In this document: positions 29,385 through 38,245 of the stretch, piece after piece
Position numbering within the stretch: position 1 is the stretch's first letter
How the letters are laid out: every line of letters begins with the position of its first letter
Assembly (NCBI GenBank): GCA_002405805.1
Contig: DHMN01000026.1
Location: 1 to 43,408, forward strand
Length of the DNA: 43,408 nt
From: Cyanobacteria bacterium UBA4641
Lineage (GTDB): Bacteria; Cyanobacteriota; Vampirovibrionia; Gastranaerophilales; Gastranaerophilaceae
Direction of reading: 5' to 3'
Notes under the pieces: generated by a model
Seen by the model: only the letters and a program-made list of their open reading frames with translations
What the model was told of the DNA's origin: nothing
Database searches by the model: none
Made by a program: the position numbers and the translations under genes

Positions 29385-29939
29385 TTAGCATTTTGTGGCT
29401 AATAAATCATACTCATAGCCTAGTTTGAAAGCCTCAATATTTTTAGGAATCAAATTTTTTCTATGAGGTGGAATTACGTTATACAAAGCTTTTTCAAGAG
29501 TTTCAAGAGAAACTATATCACAAACTTTTGCCAAAGCGCCTAGTGCAATCATATTAGACATTTTGATATTTCCTAATTTTTCTTGAGCCAATTGTGCAAT
29601 AGGCAAAAATACGTAATTGATATCATCTCTTGTCTTTTTAACTTCTGCCAAAGATGAATTAACAATAATTGTACCGCCTTTTTTAACCCAAGGTGTAAAT
29701 TTGTCAAAAGATGCCTGATTCAATGTGATAATAAAATCGGCATGAGATTTTTGTACTGCGGTAACTTCTTCATCAGATGCTACAACCGTACAATTAACTG
29801 TTCCGCCACGCATTTCTGCACCATAACTTGGGTACCAAGTAACGTTTTTATCATCAAGCATAAATCCGTTAGCCAAAACTTCGCCTGCTAATAGGACACC
29901 TTGTCCGCCAAATCCTGCTATTATAAAATCTTTTTCCAT
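29385..29939 (-). CDS. korC: 2-oxoacid:ferredoxin oxidoreductase, gamma subunit
   Basis: The 184-residue gamma subunit begins with FIIAGFGGQGVLLAGEVLAN, the conserved nucleotide-fold start of the family. YPSYGAEMRGGTVNCTVV follows, the stretch that in related enzymes contacts coenzyme A, and then GNIKMSNMIALGALAK. It is the last gene of the four-gene unit delta-alpha-beta-gamma, 12 nt after the beta subunit with AAGGAC as ribosome binding site. The complex oxidatively decarboxylates a 2-oxoacid to its acyl-CoA with ferredoxin as acceptor; whether 2-oxoglutarate or a branched-chain 2-oxoacid is preferred cannot be told from sequence alone. Confidence 0.9.
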   Translation of the reverse strand: MEKDFIIAGFGGQGVLLAGEVLANGFMLDDKNVTWYPSYGAEMRGGTVNCTVVASDEEVTAVQKSHADFIITLNQASFDKFTPWVKKGGTIIVNSSLAEVKKTRDDINYVFLPIAQLAQEKLGNIKMSNMIALGALAKVCDIVSLETLEKALYNVIPPHRKNLIPKNIEAFKLGYEYDLLATKC

Positions 29940-29951
29940 TTTTATAAGTCC

Positions 29952-30704
29952 TTAATTATTTGCTGTAATATCCTTGTAGATTCCCAGTTTGAACACTTGC
30001 ATCATATCGTTGCGAACTCTGTCATGAGCTTGTTCAGGAGACATTCTCCAGTTTGTAGGACAGCTTGACAAGATTTCAACAAAACCAAAGCCCAAGCCTT
30101 TTTCTTGAACTTCAAAAGCTTTTTTGATAGCTTGTTTTGCTTTTTTGATATTTGCAACAGAATCAAGTGAAACTCTTGCGCTGAATGCTGTACCATCGCA
30201 CATTGCAATATGTTCTGCGATTTTTATCGGATAACCGTAATATTCAACATTTCTACCTGTTGGTGATGTTGTAGTAACCTGACCGAGCAAAGTTGTCGGT
30301 CCCAGTTGTCCGCCAGTCATACCGTAAGTTGTATTGTTGATACAAATTGCAGAAATTTTTTCGCCTCTCAATGCTGAGTGCATACTTTCTGCCAAACCGA
30401 TAGATGCGAAATCGCCATCCCCTGAGTAACTGAATACAAATTTGTCAGGTTTTGCACGTTTTACACCTGTTGCAACTGCCAAAGCTCTGCCGTGAGGTGA
30501 TTCAATCGCATCAACGTTTAGAAAATCATAAATTGTAACAGAACATCCAATTGATGCAGCAACAATTGTTTTTTCTCTTACACCCAATTCATCTAAAACT
30601 TCTGCCACAAGTCTTACTGCAACACCATGGTCACACCCCGGACAAAATGTATATTTAACATCCTTTTTAAAAGAATCTGCTATTTTAAATACTTGTGTTG
30701 CCAT
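29952..30704 (-). CDS. korB: 2-oxoacid:ferredoxin oxidoreductase, beta (thiamine diphosphate) subunit
   Basis: The 250-residue subunit carries the thiamine diphosphate site. FCPGCDHGVAVRL near the start and IGCSVTIYDFLN provide the Cys residues. YSGDGDFASIGLAESMHSAL through ICINNTTYGMTGGQ matches the GDG-(about 27)-NN motif for Mg-diphosphate binding. SPTGRN follows. It has no 2[4Fe-4S] domain of its own, in line with a separate ferredoxin-like delta subunit. Its start overlaps the alpha subunit stop by one base (TAATG). Confidence 0.93.
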   Translation of the reverse strand: MATQVFKIADSFKKDVKYTFCPGCDHGVAVRLVAEVLDELGVREKTIVAASIGCSVTIYDFLNVDAIESPHGRALAVATGVKRAKPDKFVFSYSGDGDFASIGLAESMHSALRGEKISAICINNTTYGMTGGQLGPTTLLGQVTTTSPTGRNVEYYGYPIKIAEHIAMCDGTAFSARVSLDSVANIKKAKQAIKKAFEVQEKGLGFGFVEILSSCPTNWRMSPEQAHDRVRNDMMQVFKLGIYKDITANN

Positions 30705-31771
30705 TACATCAACCTCTCAATCTGTGCTACTATTTCTTCCGGTTCAGGAGGTGCTCCAACCGGTTTGTGAATTAATTCAACAGGAACTGCACCGTTTATA
30801 GCCAATCTTACATCGTTGACCATTTGTCCCATATTAACTTCGACCGTAATAAATTTCTTAACTGTTTTTGATAATTCTTGCAATCTCTTATTAGGGAATG
30901 GGAACAAGGTAATCGGTCTTAAAATTCCGACTTTCAAACCTTTTTGTCTGCAAATTTTAGCAGCGGTTTTAACATTTCTTGATGTAGAACCGAAACTAAT
31001 CAATACAACATCTGCATCTTCTGTTCCGATTTCTTCCCATTCGGTTTCGTTCTCTTCGATTTGACGATATTTGTCATAAAGTTTTTCTAAGAATACGCAT
31101 TGATTATCAGCTAACGGAGCATAAGACCTGATAATTCTGCCATCTCTGCCTTTAGCACCTGTCAAAGCCCAAGAAGAATTATCGATTTCTTCATACGGAT
31201 AATCATAAAATTCTACAGGTTCCATCATTTGACCCAACAAACCGTCAGCAAGCAAAATTGCAGGGTTTCTGTATTTGTGAGCCAAATAGAAAGCTTTATA
31301 TGTCAAATCAACACATTCTTGAACTGTAGACGGAGCCAGAACGATAGTTTTGTAATCTCCGTTACCTCCGCCGATTGTTGCTTGGAAGTAATCCCCTTGA
31401 GATGGGTAAATATTACCTAATCCAGGACCGCCTCTCATTACACTGACCAAAACGACAGGTAATTGGTCTGAAGTTGCATAAGATAAAGCTTCTTGCATCA
31501 ATGAAACTGCGCAAGATGATGATGAAGACATAGCTTTCACGCCTGTTGAGCATGCTCCGATTACCATATTGATAGCAGCAAGTTCACTTTCTGCTGATAC
31601 ATAAGCCCTGCCAAGTTCTTGCATCTTTCCGCTCATAAATTCTCCGATTTCACTCTGTGGAGTAATCGGATAGCCAAAATAGCACTGACATCCTGCCAAA
31701 ACTGCGGCTTGTGCTATTGCATAATTACCTTTTATTAAAACCTTTTTACCAGTTACACATTCTGCTACCAT
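30704..31771 (-). CDS. korA: 2-oxoacid:ferredoxin oxidoreductase, alpha subunit
   Basis: The 355-residue alpha subunit has KVLIKGNYAIAQAAVLAGCQ, the pyrimidine-binding YFGYPITPQSEIGEFMSGKM with the motif PITP, SAESELAAINMVIGACSTGV, and SSSSCAVSLMQEALSYA. The C-terminal part (DADVVLISFGSTSRNVKTAA, then GLKVGILRPITLFPFPN) is the transketolase-C-like domain. It starts 4 nt after the delta subunit. An isolated gamma domain is not fused to it, so this is the KorAB/VorAB-type layout rather than the single-chain pyruvate enzyme. Confidence 0.93.
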   Translation of the reverse strand: MVAECVTGKKVLIKGNYAIAQAAVLAGCQCYFGYPITPQSEIGEFMSGKMQELGRAYVSAESELAAINMVIGACSTGVKAMSSSSSCAVSLMQEALSYATSDQLPVVLVSVMRGGPGLGNIYPSQGDYFQATIGGGNGDYKTIVLAPSTVQECVDLTYKAFYLAHKYRNPAILLADGLLGQMMEPVEFYDYPYEEIDNSSWALTGAKGRDGRIIRSYAPLADNQCVFLEKLYDKYRQIEENETEWEEIGTEDADVVLISFGSTSRNVKTAAKICRQKGLKVGILRPITLFPFPNKRLQELSKTVKKFITVEVNMGQMVNDVRLAINGAVPVELIHKPVGAPPEPEEIVAQIERLM

Positions 31772-31775
31772 ATAA

Positions 31776-31988
31776 TTAACCTCTGTATACTTCTGTAATA
31801 GCTAAATCAGGACATCTTGTCGCACACATTGCGCATCCCAAACATTCATGCTCAGGGTCACAAAATTCTACGACTTTATTTCCCAATTTGTTAGTTTTTT
31901 CACTTACTTTTATCAATTTTTTAGGGCACTCTTTTATGCACAAATAGCAAGCTTTGCACCTATTTTCATCAATAACGATATGACTCAT
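31776..31988 (-). CDS. korD: 2-oxoacid:ferredoxin oxidoreductase, delta (2[4Fe-4S]) subunit
   Basis: A 70-residue ferredoxin-like subunit with two clusters: CKACYLCIKECP and CLGCAMCATRCP, each the CxxCxxCxxxCP pattern. It passes electrons from the thiamine site to external ferredoxin. First gene of the operon, with AGAGGGAT before the ATG. The four genes are packed with gaps of 4 nt, -1 nt and 12 nt, so stoichiometric expression is likely. Confidence 0.93.
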   Translation of the reverse strand: MSHIVIDENRCKACYLCIKECPKKLIKVSEKTNKLGNKVVEFCDPEHECLGCAMCATRCPDLAITEVYRG

Positions 31989-32018
31989 ACTATCCCTCTT
32001 TCAAAACTATCTAGGTAT

Positions 32019-32027
32019 ATTCTAGCA
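32019..32027 (-). promoter_or_regulatory. kor operon extended -10 promoter (TGC-TAGAAT)
   Basis: On the minus strand TGC-TAGAAT lies about 30 nt before the korD ATG. No convincing -35 box is present at 16-18 nt, so the extended -10 would have to carry recognition. The gap holds a separate divergent promoter for the giant coiled-coil gene. Confidence 0.45.
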
Positions 32028-32085
32028 CTAATAACTTTTTTTACGCACCAAATCTTAACATTTGTAATAAATAATCGAAATAAAA

Positions 32086-32114
32086 TTTACTAATATTTCT
32101 ATGCCTGCTAATAT
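32086..32114 (+). promoter_or_regulatory. promoter of the giant coiled-coil gene (TTTACT, 17 nt, TGC-TAATAT)
   Basis: TTTACT (32086-32091), a 17-nt spacer and TAATAT (32109-32114) with the TGC extension. The transcript would have a leader of about 28 nt with AAGGAC as ribosome binding site. Confidence 0.6.
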
Positions 32115-32149
32115 TAAAAATGTAGGGATATATATTTAAGGACATAAGA

Positions 32150-35100
32150 ATGGCTCAAGAATTAGAACTAATCGTTGAAATGTTAAGGGAGATAAAGAGA
32201 GCTAACAGCACTAATAGTGAAAGCTTTGACAGACTTTTGGCAAGTATTGGAAACAAGTTGGAAGTTATTGATAAAAATTCAGCATCAGCAGATTTAATTA
32301 AGGCATATTTAGGCGAAATTGCAAAATCTGTAGATGATAAATATACAACGACTTTGAACAAGTTTTCAGATATAGAAAAAGCTTTGAAAGCAATGTTCCA
32401 AGAACAAGAAGAGCATGTTAAAAATAAAAATATTAAAGAGCTTTTTGATATTTTCTCTACAAACATGAATAATTTTTACTCTGAAGCAAGACAGCAAAAA
32501 GCCTTGCTTGCAGGTATTGAAAACAGATTGGCAGATATCAGTAACGACAAATCCGACAAAGAGGATGTTCTTAGAACAATTACTCTTTTGAGAAACGATT
32601 TTGAAAACTTGAATCATGGCTATAAAAGCACTATTGATAGTGTAAATTCTGACCTTAAAACAATCCTTACAAACTTGATTAAGTCAGACCAAACTGCAAT
32701 CAACACTCAGATGAAAGAGCAATTGGATGTTATGTACAAAACTGCAACAGACATTGTTAATTATCTGACTTTGATTGACAAAAGAGATTCAAACCTTGAA
32801 ATTTTACTTTCTAATGTTGCAACTAATGAAAGTTTAAAAATGACTCAAGGTGTTATTGATTCTATTATTCAAAAATCAGAAGAGATTTCAGAAAAGATAA
32901 ATAATCTTGCAGACAAATCTGATATTGAAGGTTTGCAAGTTGCAGCAAATATTATGAATAAAAAAATGGATGAGGCTGCAACAAAAGAATTATTTACTCA
33001 AATTTCTGATAAAACCGAGGCGCTTGTTTCACAAACTGATGAAATTAAGCAAAATTTGGCAAATGTAACAAAAGATATAGAAAAACTTCCTGATACAAGC
33101 GTTTTGGAAGATTCTTTGCAAAGTTTGTTTAACAAATTAGACAGTTTAGAAAAAGATATTGAAAAAACAGATACAACTGAAAATATTTCTGATATAGACA
33201 GTAAATTGGGCGTTTTGACAGATGAACTTACTATTATTAAAAATATCGTATCTGATATTAATGATGTTGTGACTTCAAAAGTTTTATCTGCAATTAACGA
33301 TATCTCTTTTGAAGAAGAAAGTTATGATATCAAAAATCATGTTTCAAAAATGCTTGCAATTCTTCCACAAAAAGAAGATATAGATAAACTTTTAGAAAAT
33401 GATGAGTTAAACAAAACTGCGGTTGATGAACTTATTCAAAAAGCCGACAAATTGGCTGACAGATTGGATAACCTGCCAACACATGATGATATGGCAACAC
33501 TAAACAGCAATCAATTGAGTCTTGTTGAAAACTTGCAAGGGGTTGCAAATAAAGAAGATATTGAGGCTTTGTCTTCAAAGTCTGACGACATTGAAAATAT
33601 GATAGATAAGCTTAATTTTGATGATGAATTTGAACATCTTTATGACAAATCCGCGTCAATAGAAAAATGGCTTGCCGATTCTAAAATCAAAGAAAATACG
33701 GAAAAACTTCTTGAAGAAAGTGAAAATACTGCAAAGCAAGTAAATTTGATGGAAGTTTTGCAAACTGTTCATAATATAGCAGCTGAAATTGACGAGCTTT
33801 CTCAAAATATGGATGCTAAAAAAGTTGGCAGAACCGTTGCTAATGTATACCAAATGATTGAAGACTTAAAGAATGACTTTTTAAGCACTTCTGAAATGCA
33901 CAATGATTCGGTTATTGTAAGTTTGTCTGAACTTCAAAAAACAGTTTCAGAAATTACGACAGGGGAAGAATTTGCAAAATTTACAGAAGAATTGAGAACT
34001 TTTGTTGAAGAGTTGACTAAAAATACTGACTCAATTGACAAAAATATTGAACAAATCAAGGTAAATCAAGAAGAATTTAATAATAATATTGAATCAAAAC
34101 TTGTTTCGATTTCTGATTATCTTGCCGGCATGAAGACTTTAGATAATGACGATTTGAAAAATGCTGTTGGTGAAATTAAAGAAATCATTGAGAATAAAAA
34201 ATCAAACTTTACTGAAATTGAGGCTGTAAACAAAGAAACAACAGCTGAAATCAAAGAATATCTGTTAAGTATAAAAGAAATTCTTGATACAAATGATAAA
34301 ACTGCAAATGCTGATATCTTGGCAAAAATTGATGAATTGACAGAAAGTTTGCAATCAGTAGAAAAAGTCAACGCTGACACTTTATCAGATGTACTTGAAA
34401 AACTCGGATATTTTGAAAGTGTTTTGACTGAGCAAAATCAAAATTCTGATATTCAAAATTCTTTAAACGAAATTTCAGATATAAAATCTCAAATTTCAGC
34501 ATTGAGTGATTCATTTAAGGCATTGAATTTTGAAAAAGATTCATCAGAAGAAAGTTTGTCTGTATTTGTAGCTGATAAATTGAGCGAACTTGGCGAAAAT
34601 ATCGGCGACCTTTCTTTAAATATTGATGAAAAACTTCAAACCGGTTTTGCTTATAATGCCGAACTGATTGAAGAAAAAACATCATGCCTGCTTGATTTGA
34701 TAAAAGAATTAAGACATGCAAATACTGAAAATATTGATTTATACGAGCGTTTAACTGTTACAGATAATAAGTTGATGGATGTTAAACAAGAGCTTGAATT
34801 AATTAATACAGATGTTATTAGCAGTCTGAACTCTAAAACGGATGCCCTTCTTCAAGAACTTGAGCCAATAAAAACAATGATTGCTACAATCATTAGGACA
34901 AATACAAAGGCAGAAGAAATTAAGATAAAAGAAAATCTTACAGCTATTCATGAGGCGGTTCAAGAAGATTTGAGCGAAAATACAAAATTTTCTCCAAGTT
35001 CTTATGAAAAACTTGAAGAGTCTTACACTGCAATTTCTCGCGCATTGGCTACTACAGAAAACAATTTGAGAGACTTTATTTTAGGTGATATTGATTCTGT

Positions 35101-38100
35101 ATTAATCAAAATAGACAATTTGAGAACTGATTTAGAAGACAAATTAAACAGAATTGCTCCTCCAGAGGCTGAAAATATGAAGGAGTTCAAGGAGTTTGTT
35201 GATAAAATCAATGAGTTTAAGGCTGAACAAAAAGACTTAATTGTTGAAACAGCAAAAGATGTGAAAGAAACTCTTTCTCAACAGATGGAAGTTCAACATA
35301 ACGAAATCAAGTCAATGTTGACTGTTGCACTAAATAACGAAGAAATTATTAATGCAATTGAAGATTTGAAAAAATGTTTCCAAACTCGCGCAAAAGATTT
35401 GAGCAAACTTCAAAATGATGAGGCCCTTGAAGATATTGAGTTTTTTGAATCTAACCAATATGAAAAAGAATTTGAAACAGATAGAAATGCTCAAATTATT
35501 GAAGAGTTAAAACAAGATTTTGACAAATTCTCAGAACTTATCAAAGACTTGTCAGGTGAAAATGCTGAAATTAAAGAAGTTTTAAATGTTATTAAAAACA
35601 AGATGGAATCAATTTCGGTAACTAAGCCTCAACCGCTTGCAGAAATTGCACTGACAGACACTGACATTGATATAGATGAAGATATTGATATTGTGGATGA
35701 GGATATCAACACAGAATCTGAAACTAAGGAAAATCAAGATACCGAGTCAGAACGTGATAATGAAGTTGAATCAACTGAAATTGAAAACAATGACGAACCT
35801 GAACAAGAAGAAATTATTGTCGGTGAAGGTAATTTTGACTTTGTAAAAGCGCTTAATTTGTTAAAACAAGATATTCAAAATCTTCACAGTGATGTTGAAA
35901 AAGTAATTCCAAAAGAAGACCAAAAGAAAGTTTCTTCAACCTTAAAATCAATACCGACATTGGGTAATGACAATTTGTTATTGACTTTGAATAACAAAAT
36001 TGAATTGTTAGCGCAAACTATAAAACCGCAAGAATGGCTTGAAGAAATCAAAACTTACATTGCAGGCGATGCAATTCACTCAATGTTAGAAGAAATCAGC
36101 GGCAAAATTGATATTTTGACCCTTTCTGATAACTCTGAATGGATTGGTGAAATTAAACAAGCCCTTGAGCAACTTAATTCCGGTGATGCAGCTGGTAGCA
36201 CTGACCCACAAACTCAATCAATGCTTGCACTTATCAATGAAAAACTTGATATTTTGGCGTCAACCGATGATTATGATTTGATTGAAGAAGTTCGTGATGC
36301 GTTAGAACAAATTGACAATTCTGAACAGACAGAAAAAACTCACGATTTGCTAAATATAATCAGCGACAAAATCGATATTTTAGCAGCTACTGACAATTCG
36401 GAAGAACTTGAAGAAATCAGAGAAACTTTAAGCTCAATTGAAGAAAAATTTGATGAGGCTTATTCTACAAATAATACGGAAGAAATTTCTGAGTTAAAAG
36501 CAACCCTTGAAACTGTAGAAAAAGCTGTAAATGAATTATCTTCAACAACAAAGGTTACAAGTGAAGTTGATGAACTGAAACATTCACTCTCTTCTATTGA
36601 ATCAAAAGTTGATATTATTGCTCAAAGTGATGATATAGATGAATTTGAGGATTTGAAAGAAATTCTTGATTCAATAGAAAACAAAATTGATGATATTTCA
36701 TCATCAGGTCAACTTGAAAAAATCAAAGAATATTTGGGCAGTTTAGAAAAACGAATTTCTAAAAACAAATCCGAAGATGCTCTATTATTCTTGGATGAAA
36801 TCAAAGAAATTTTGGATTCTATCGAGAGCAAGATTGATAATGCCGCATCACTTGAAACAAACAATAATATTGAAGATATTAAGTATACATTATTAAATGT
36901 TGATGAAAAACTTGATTCTGCAAATAAATCAGCAAATGAAAGTATCAAGTCTTTAAAAAATGCTTTATCTTCTGTAGATAAAAAAGTTGACAATGTTCAA
37001 AAACTTTCTGAATCTGATGCTAAAATCACTTCAATTTTAGAAACTTTGAATCATAAAATTGATATTATTGCAGAAAGTGATAATGCATCTCATCAAAGAG
37101 ACTTCCAAGATGTAAAAGATTTGATTATGGCTCAAACTGATTACATTGACAGTCTTGAAAAAAATAACAAAACTGATGCGGTTAAAAAATGTTTGAAAGA
37201 ATTAACAATTGAAGTTAATAACATAAATTCAAACAACAATACAAAACAAATTCAAAAAGCTCTTCGTGAAATGAAAGAATCAATTATGGCTGCGGTTGTA
37301 ACCATTTTTGAACAAGTTTCATTTATTGAAGAATCAGAAGACATCAAAGATTTTGTTGAAGAAAAAACAGATGAAATCAACCAAAATCTTGCTGCAGTTA
37401 CCGAACAATTGAAACAAATAACAAGTCCTGATGATGGACCTGATTATACATATTCTATGCAAGACATTGAGTCTGATTTGGCGAAATTGAGATTGGCGTT
37501 GAATGAGTTGCAAACAAATGAGCAAGAACACAATGCAACGCAATTAGCATCAATCTTAAATAACATTAACCAAATCGGAACATCTGTTGAAGATTTGCAA
37601 AACTCTCTAACAAAAGAAGAAGTGTTTGGACTAAGAATTAAATTTGATAGAATAAACACTGATATCAAGAGTTTGCAAGCTCTTACAAATCAACTTGTTG
37701 TAAAATCAGGTGAGTCATACAACGCATTAAACAGTACATTTGAAGATTTTGGCAAAGTTATAACCGACCAATTAACAACAAAAGTTGACAAGGTTACAAA
37801 AATGCTTGAAACTTCAAATGCATCTGATAAAGTTATGCGCCAAGCTCTTATCTATATGGGAGAATGGATTGACTCCGCAAGTGAAAGCATGAACAAGATT
37901 TCAACAAATTCAGATGAAATAGTTGATGTAAAATCAGCGTTAGAAGGATTGAAAAAAACAGTTCCTGCCCAAACCGAAATTCTAAACTCAATAGAAGAAA
38001 AGTTTGATGAGCAGCAAGAACGCCTTGCTTATTTTGAAAAACAAATCAGCAAACTTGGCGGTCTTGAAGATAAATTTGAAGAACAACAAGAACGTATCGA

Positions 38101-38245
38101 CCGATTAGAAATGGCTTTAGATAAGATTTTATCAGCAGTTGAAGATATTGATGATTCTAAAGTTACAAGAAAAATCGACAAAATCGATAAACAAATTGCA
38201 AAATTGAGTACAAATATAGAAAAACTGGCATCTTATGTTGACTAG
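32150..38245 (+). CDS. giant cytoplasmic coiled-coil protein, 2031 residues
   Basis: The longest gene of the window; I do not recognise a family. There is no signal peptide, LPXTG-type sorting motif or membrane helix, so it should be cytoplasmic. Almost the whole length is heptad-like, rich in Lys, Glu, Asp, Ser and Asn and nearly free of Cys, Trp and Pro. An acidic, disordered-looking break lies near residues 1165-1225 (DTDIDIDEDIDIVDEDIN and following Glu-rich text). After it, about 1270-1650, a degenerate repeat of roughly 42-45 residues, sometimes doubled, centres on K(I/L)DILAxxD followed by EEI(K/R)xxLxxIE. The C-terminus (about 1940-2031) is a last strong coiled coil (EEKFDEQQERLAYFEKQISK). 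A structural, filament or scaffold role is plausible by composition only. Its end overlaps the next gene by 11 nt. Confidence 0.85.
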   Translation: MAQELELIVEMLREIKRANSTNSESFDRLLASIGNKLEVIDKNSASADLIKAYLGEIAKSVDDKYTTTLNKFSDIEKALKAMFQEQEEHVKNKNIKELFDIFSTNMNNFYSEARQQKALLAGIENRLADISNDKSDKEDVLRTITLLRNDFENLNHGYKSTIDSVNSDLKTILTNLIKSDQTAINTQMKEQLDVMYKTATDIVNYLTLIDKRDSNLEILLSNVATNESLKMTQGVIDSIIQKSEEISEKINNLADKSDIEGLQVAANIMNKKMDEAATKELFTQISDKTEALVSQTDEIKQNLANVTKDIEKLPDTSVLEDSLQSLFNKLDSLEKDIEKTDTTENISDIDSKLGVLTDELTIIKNIVSDINDVVTSKVLSAINDISFEEESYDIKNHVSKMLAILPQKEDIDKLLENDELNKTAVDELIQKADKLADRLDNLPTHDDMATLNSNQLSLVENLQGVANKEDIEALSSKSDDIENMIDKLNFDDEFEHLYDKSASIEKWLADSKIKENTEKLLEESENTAKQVNLMEVLQTVHNIAAEIDELSQNMDAKKVGRTVANVYQMIEDLKNDFLSTSEMHNDSVIVSLSELQKTVSEITTGEEFAKFTEELRTFVEELTKNTDSIDKNIEQIKVNQEEFNNNIESKLVSISDYLAGMKTLDNDDLKNAVGEIKEIIENKKSNFTEIEAVNKETTAEIKEYLLSIKEILDTNDKTANADILAKIDELTESLQSVEKVNADTLSDVLEKLGYFESVLTEQNQNSDIQNSLNEISDIKSQISALSDSFKALNFEKDSSEESLSVFVADKLSELGENIGDLSLNIDEKLQTGFAYNAELIEEKTSCLLDLIKELRHANTENIDLYERLTVTDNKLMDVKQELELINTDVISSLNSKTDALLQELEPIKTMIATIIRTNTKAEEIKIKENLTAIHEAVQEDLSENTKFSPSSYEKLEESYTAISRALATTENNLRDFILGDIDSVLIKIDNLRTDLEDKLNRIAPPEAENMKEFKEFVDKINEFKAEQKDLIVETAKDVKETLSQQMEVQHNEIKSMLTVALNNEEIINAIEDLKKCFQTRAKDLSKLQNDEALEDIEFFESNQYEKEFETDRNAQIIEELKQDFDKFSELIKDLSGENAEIKEVLNVIKNKMESISVTKPQPLAEIALTDTDIDIDEDIDIVDEDINTESETKENQDTESERDNEVESTEIENNDEPEQEEIIVGEGNFDFVKALNLLKQDIQNLHSDVEKVIPKEDQKKVSSTLKSIPTLGNDNLLLTLNNKIELLAQTIKPQEWLEEIKTYIAGDAIHSMLEEISGKIDILTLSDNSEWIGEIKQALEQLNSGDAAGSTDPQTQSMLALINEKLDILASTDDYDLIEEVRDALEQIDNSEQTEKTHDLLNIISDKIDILAATDNSEELEEIRETLSSIEEKFDEAYSTNNTEEISELKATLETVEKAVNELSSTTKVTSEVDELKHSLSSIESKVDIIAQSDDIDEFEDLKEILDSIENKIDDISSSGQLEKIKEYLGSLEKRISKNKSEDALLFLDEIKEILDSIESKIDNAASLETNNNIEDIKYTLLNVDEKLDSANKSANESIKSLKNALSSVDKKVDNVQKLSESDAKITSILETLNHKIDIIAESDNASHQRDFQDVKDLIMAQTDYIDSLEKNNKTDAVKKCLKELTIEVNNINSNNNTKQIQKALREMKESIMAAVVTIFEQVSFIEESEDIKDFVEEKTDEINQNLAAVTEQLKQITSPDDGPDYTYSMQDIESDLAKLRLALNELQTNEQEHNATQLASILNNINQIGTSVEDLQNSLTKEEVFGLRIKFDRINTDIKSLQALTNQLVVKSGESYNALNSTFEDFGKVITDQLTTKVDKVTKMLETSNASDKVMRQALIYMGEWIDSASESMNKISTNSDEIVDVKSALEGLKKTVPAQTEILNSIEEKFDEQQERLAYFEKQISKLGGLEDKFEEQQERIDRLEMALDKILSAVEDIDDSKVTRKIDKIDKQIAKLSTNIEKLASYVD

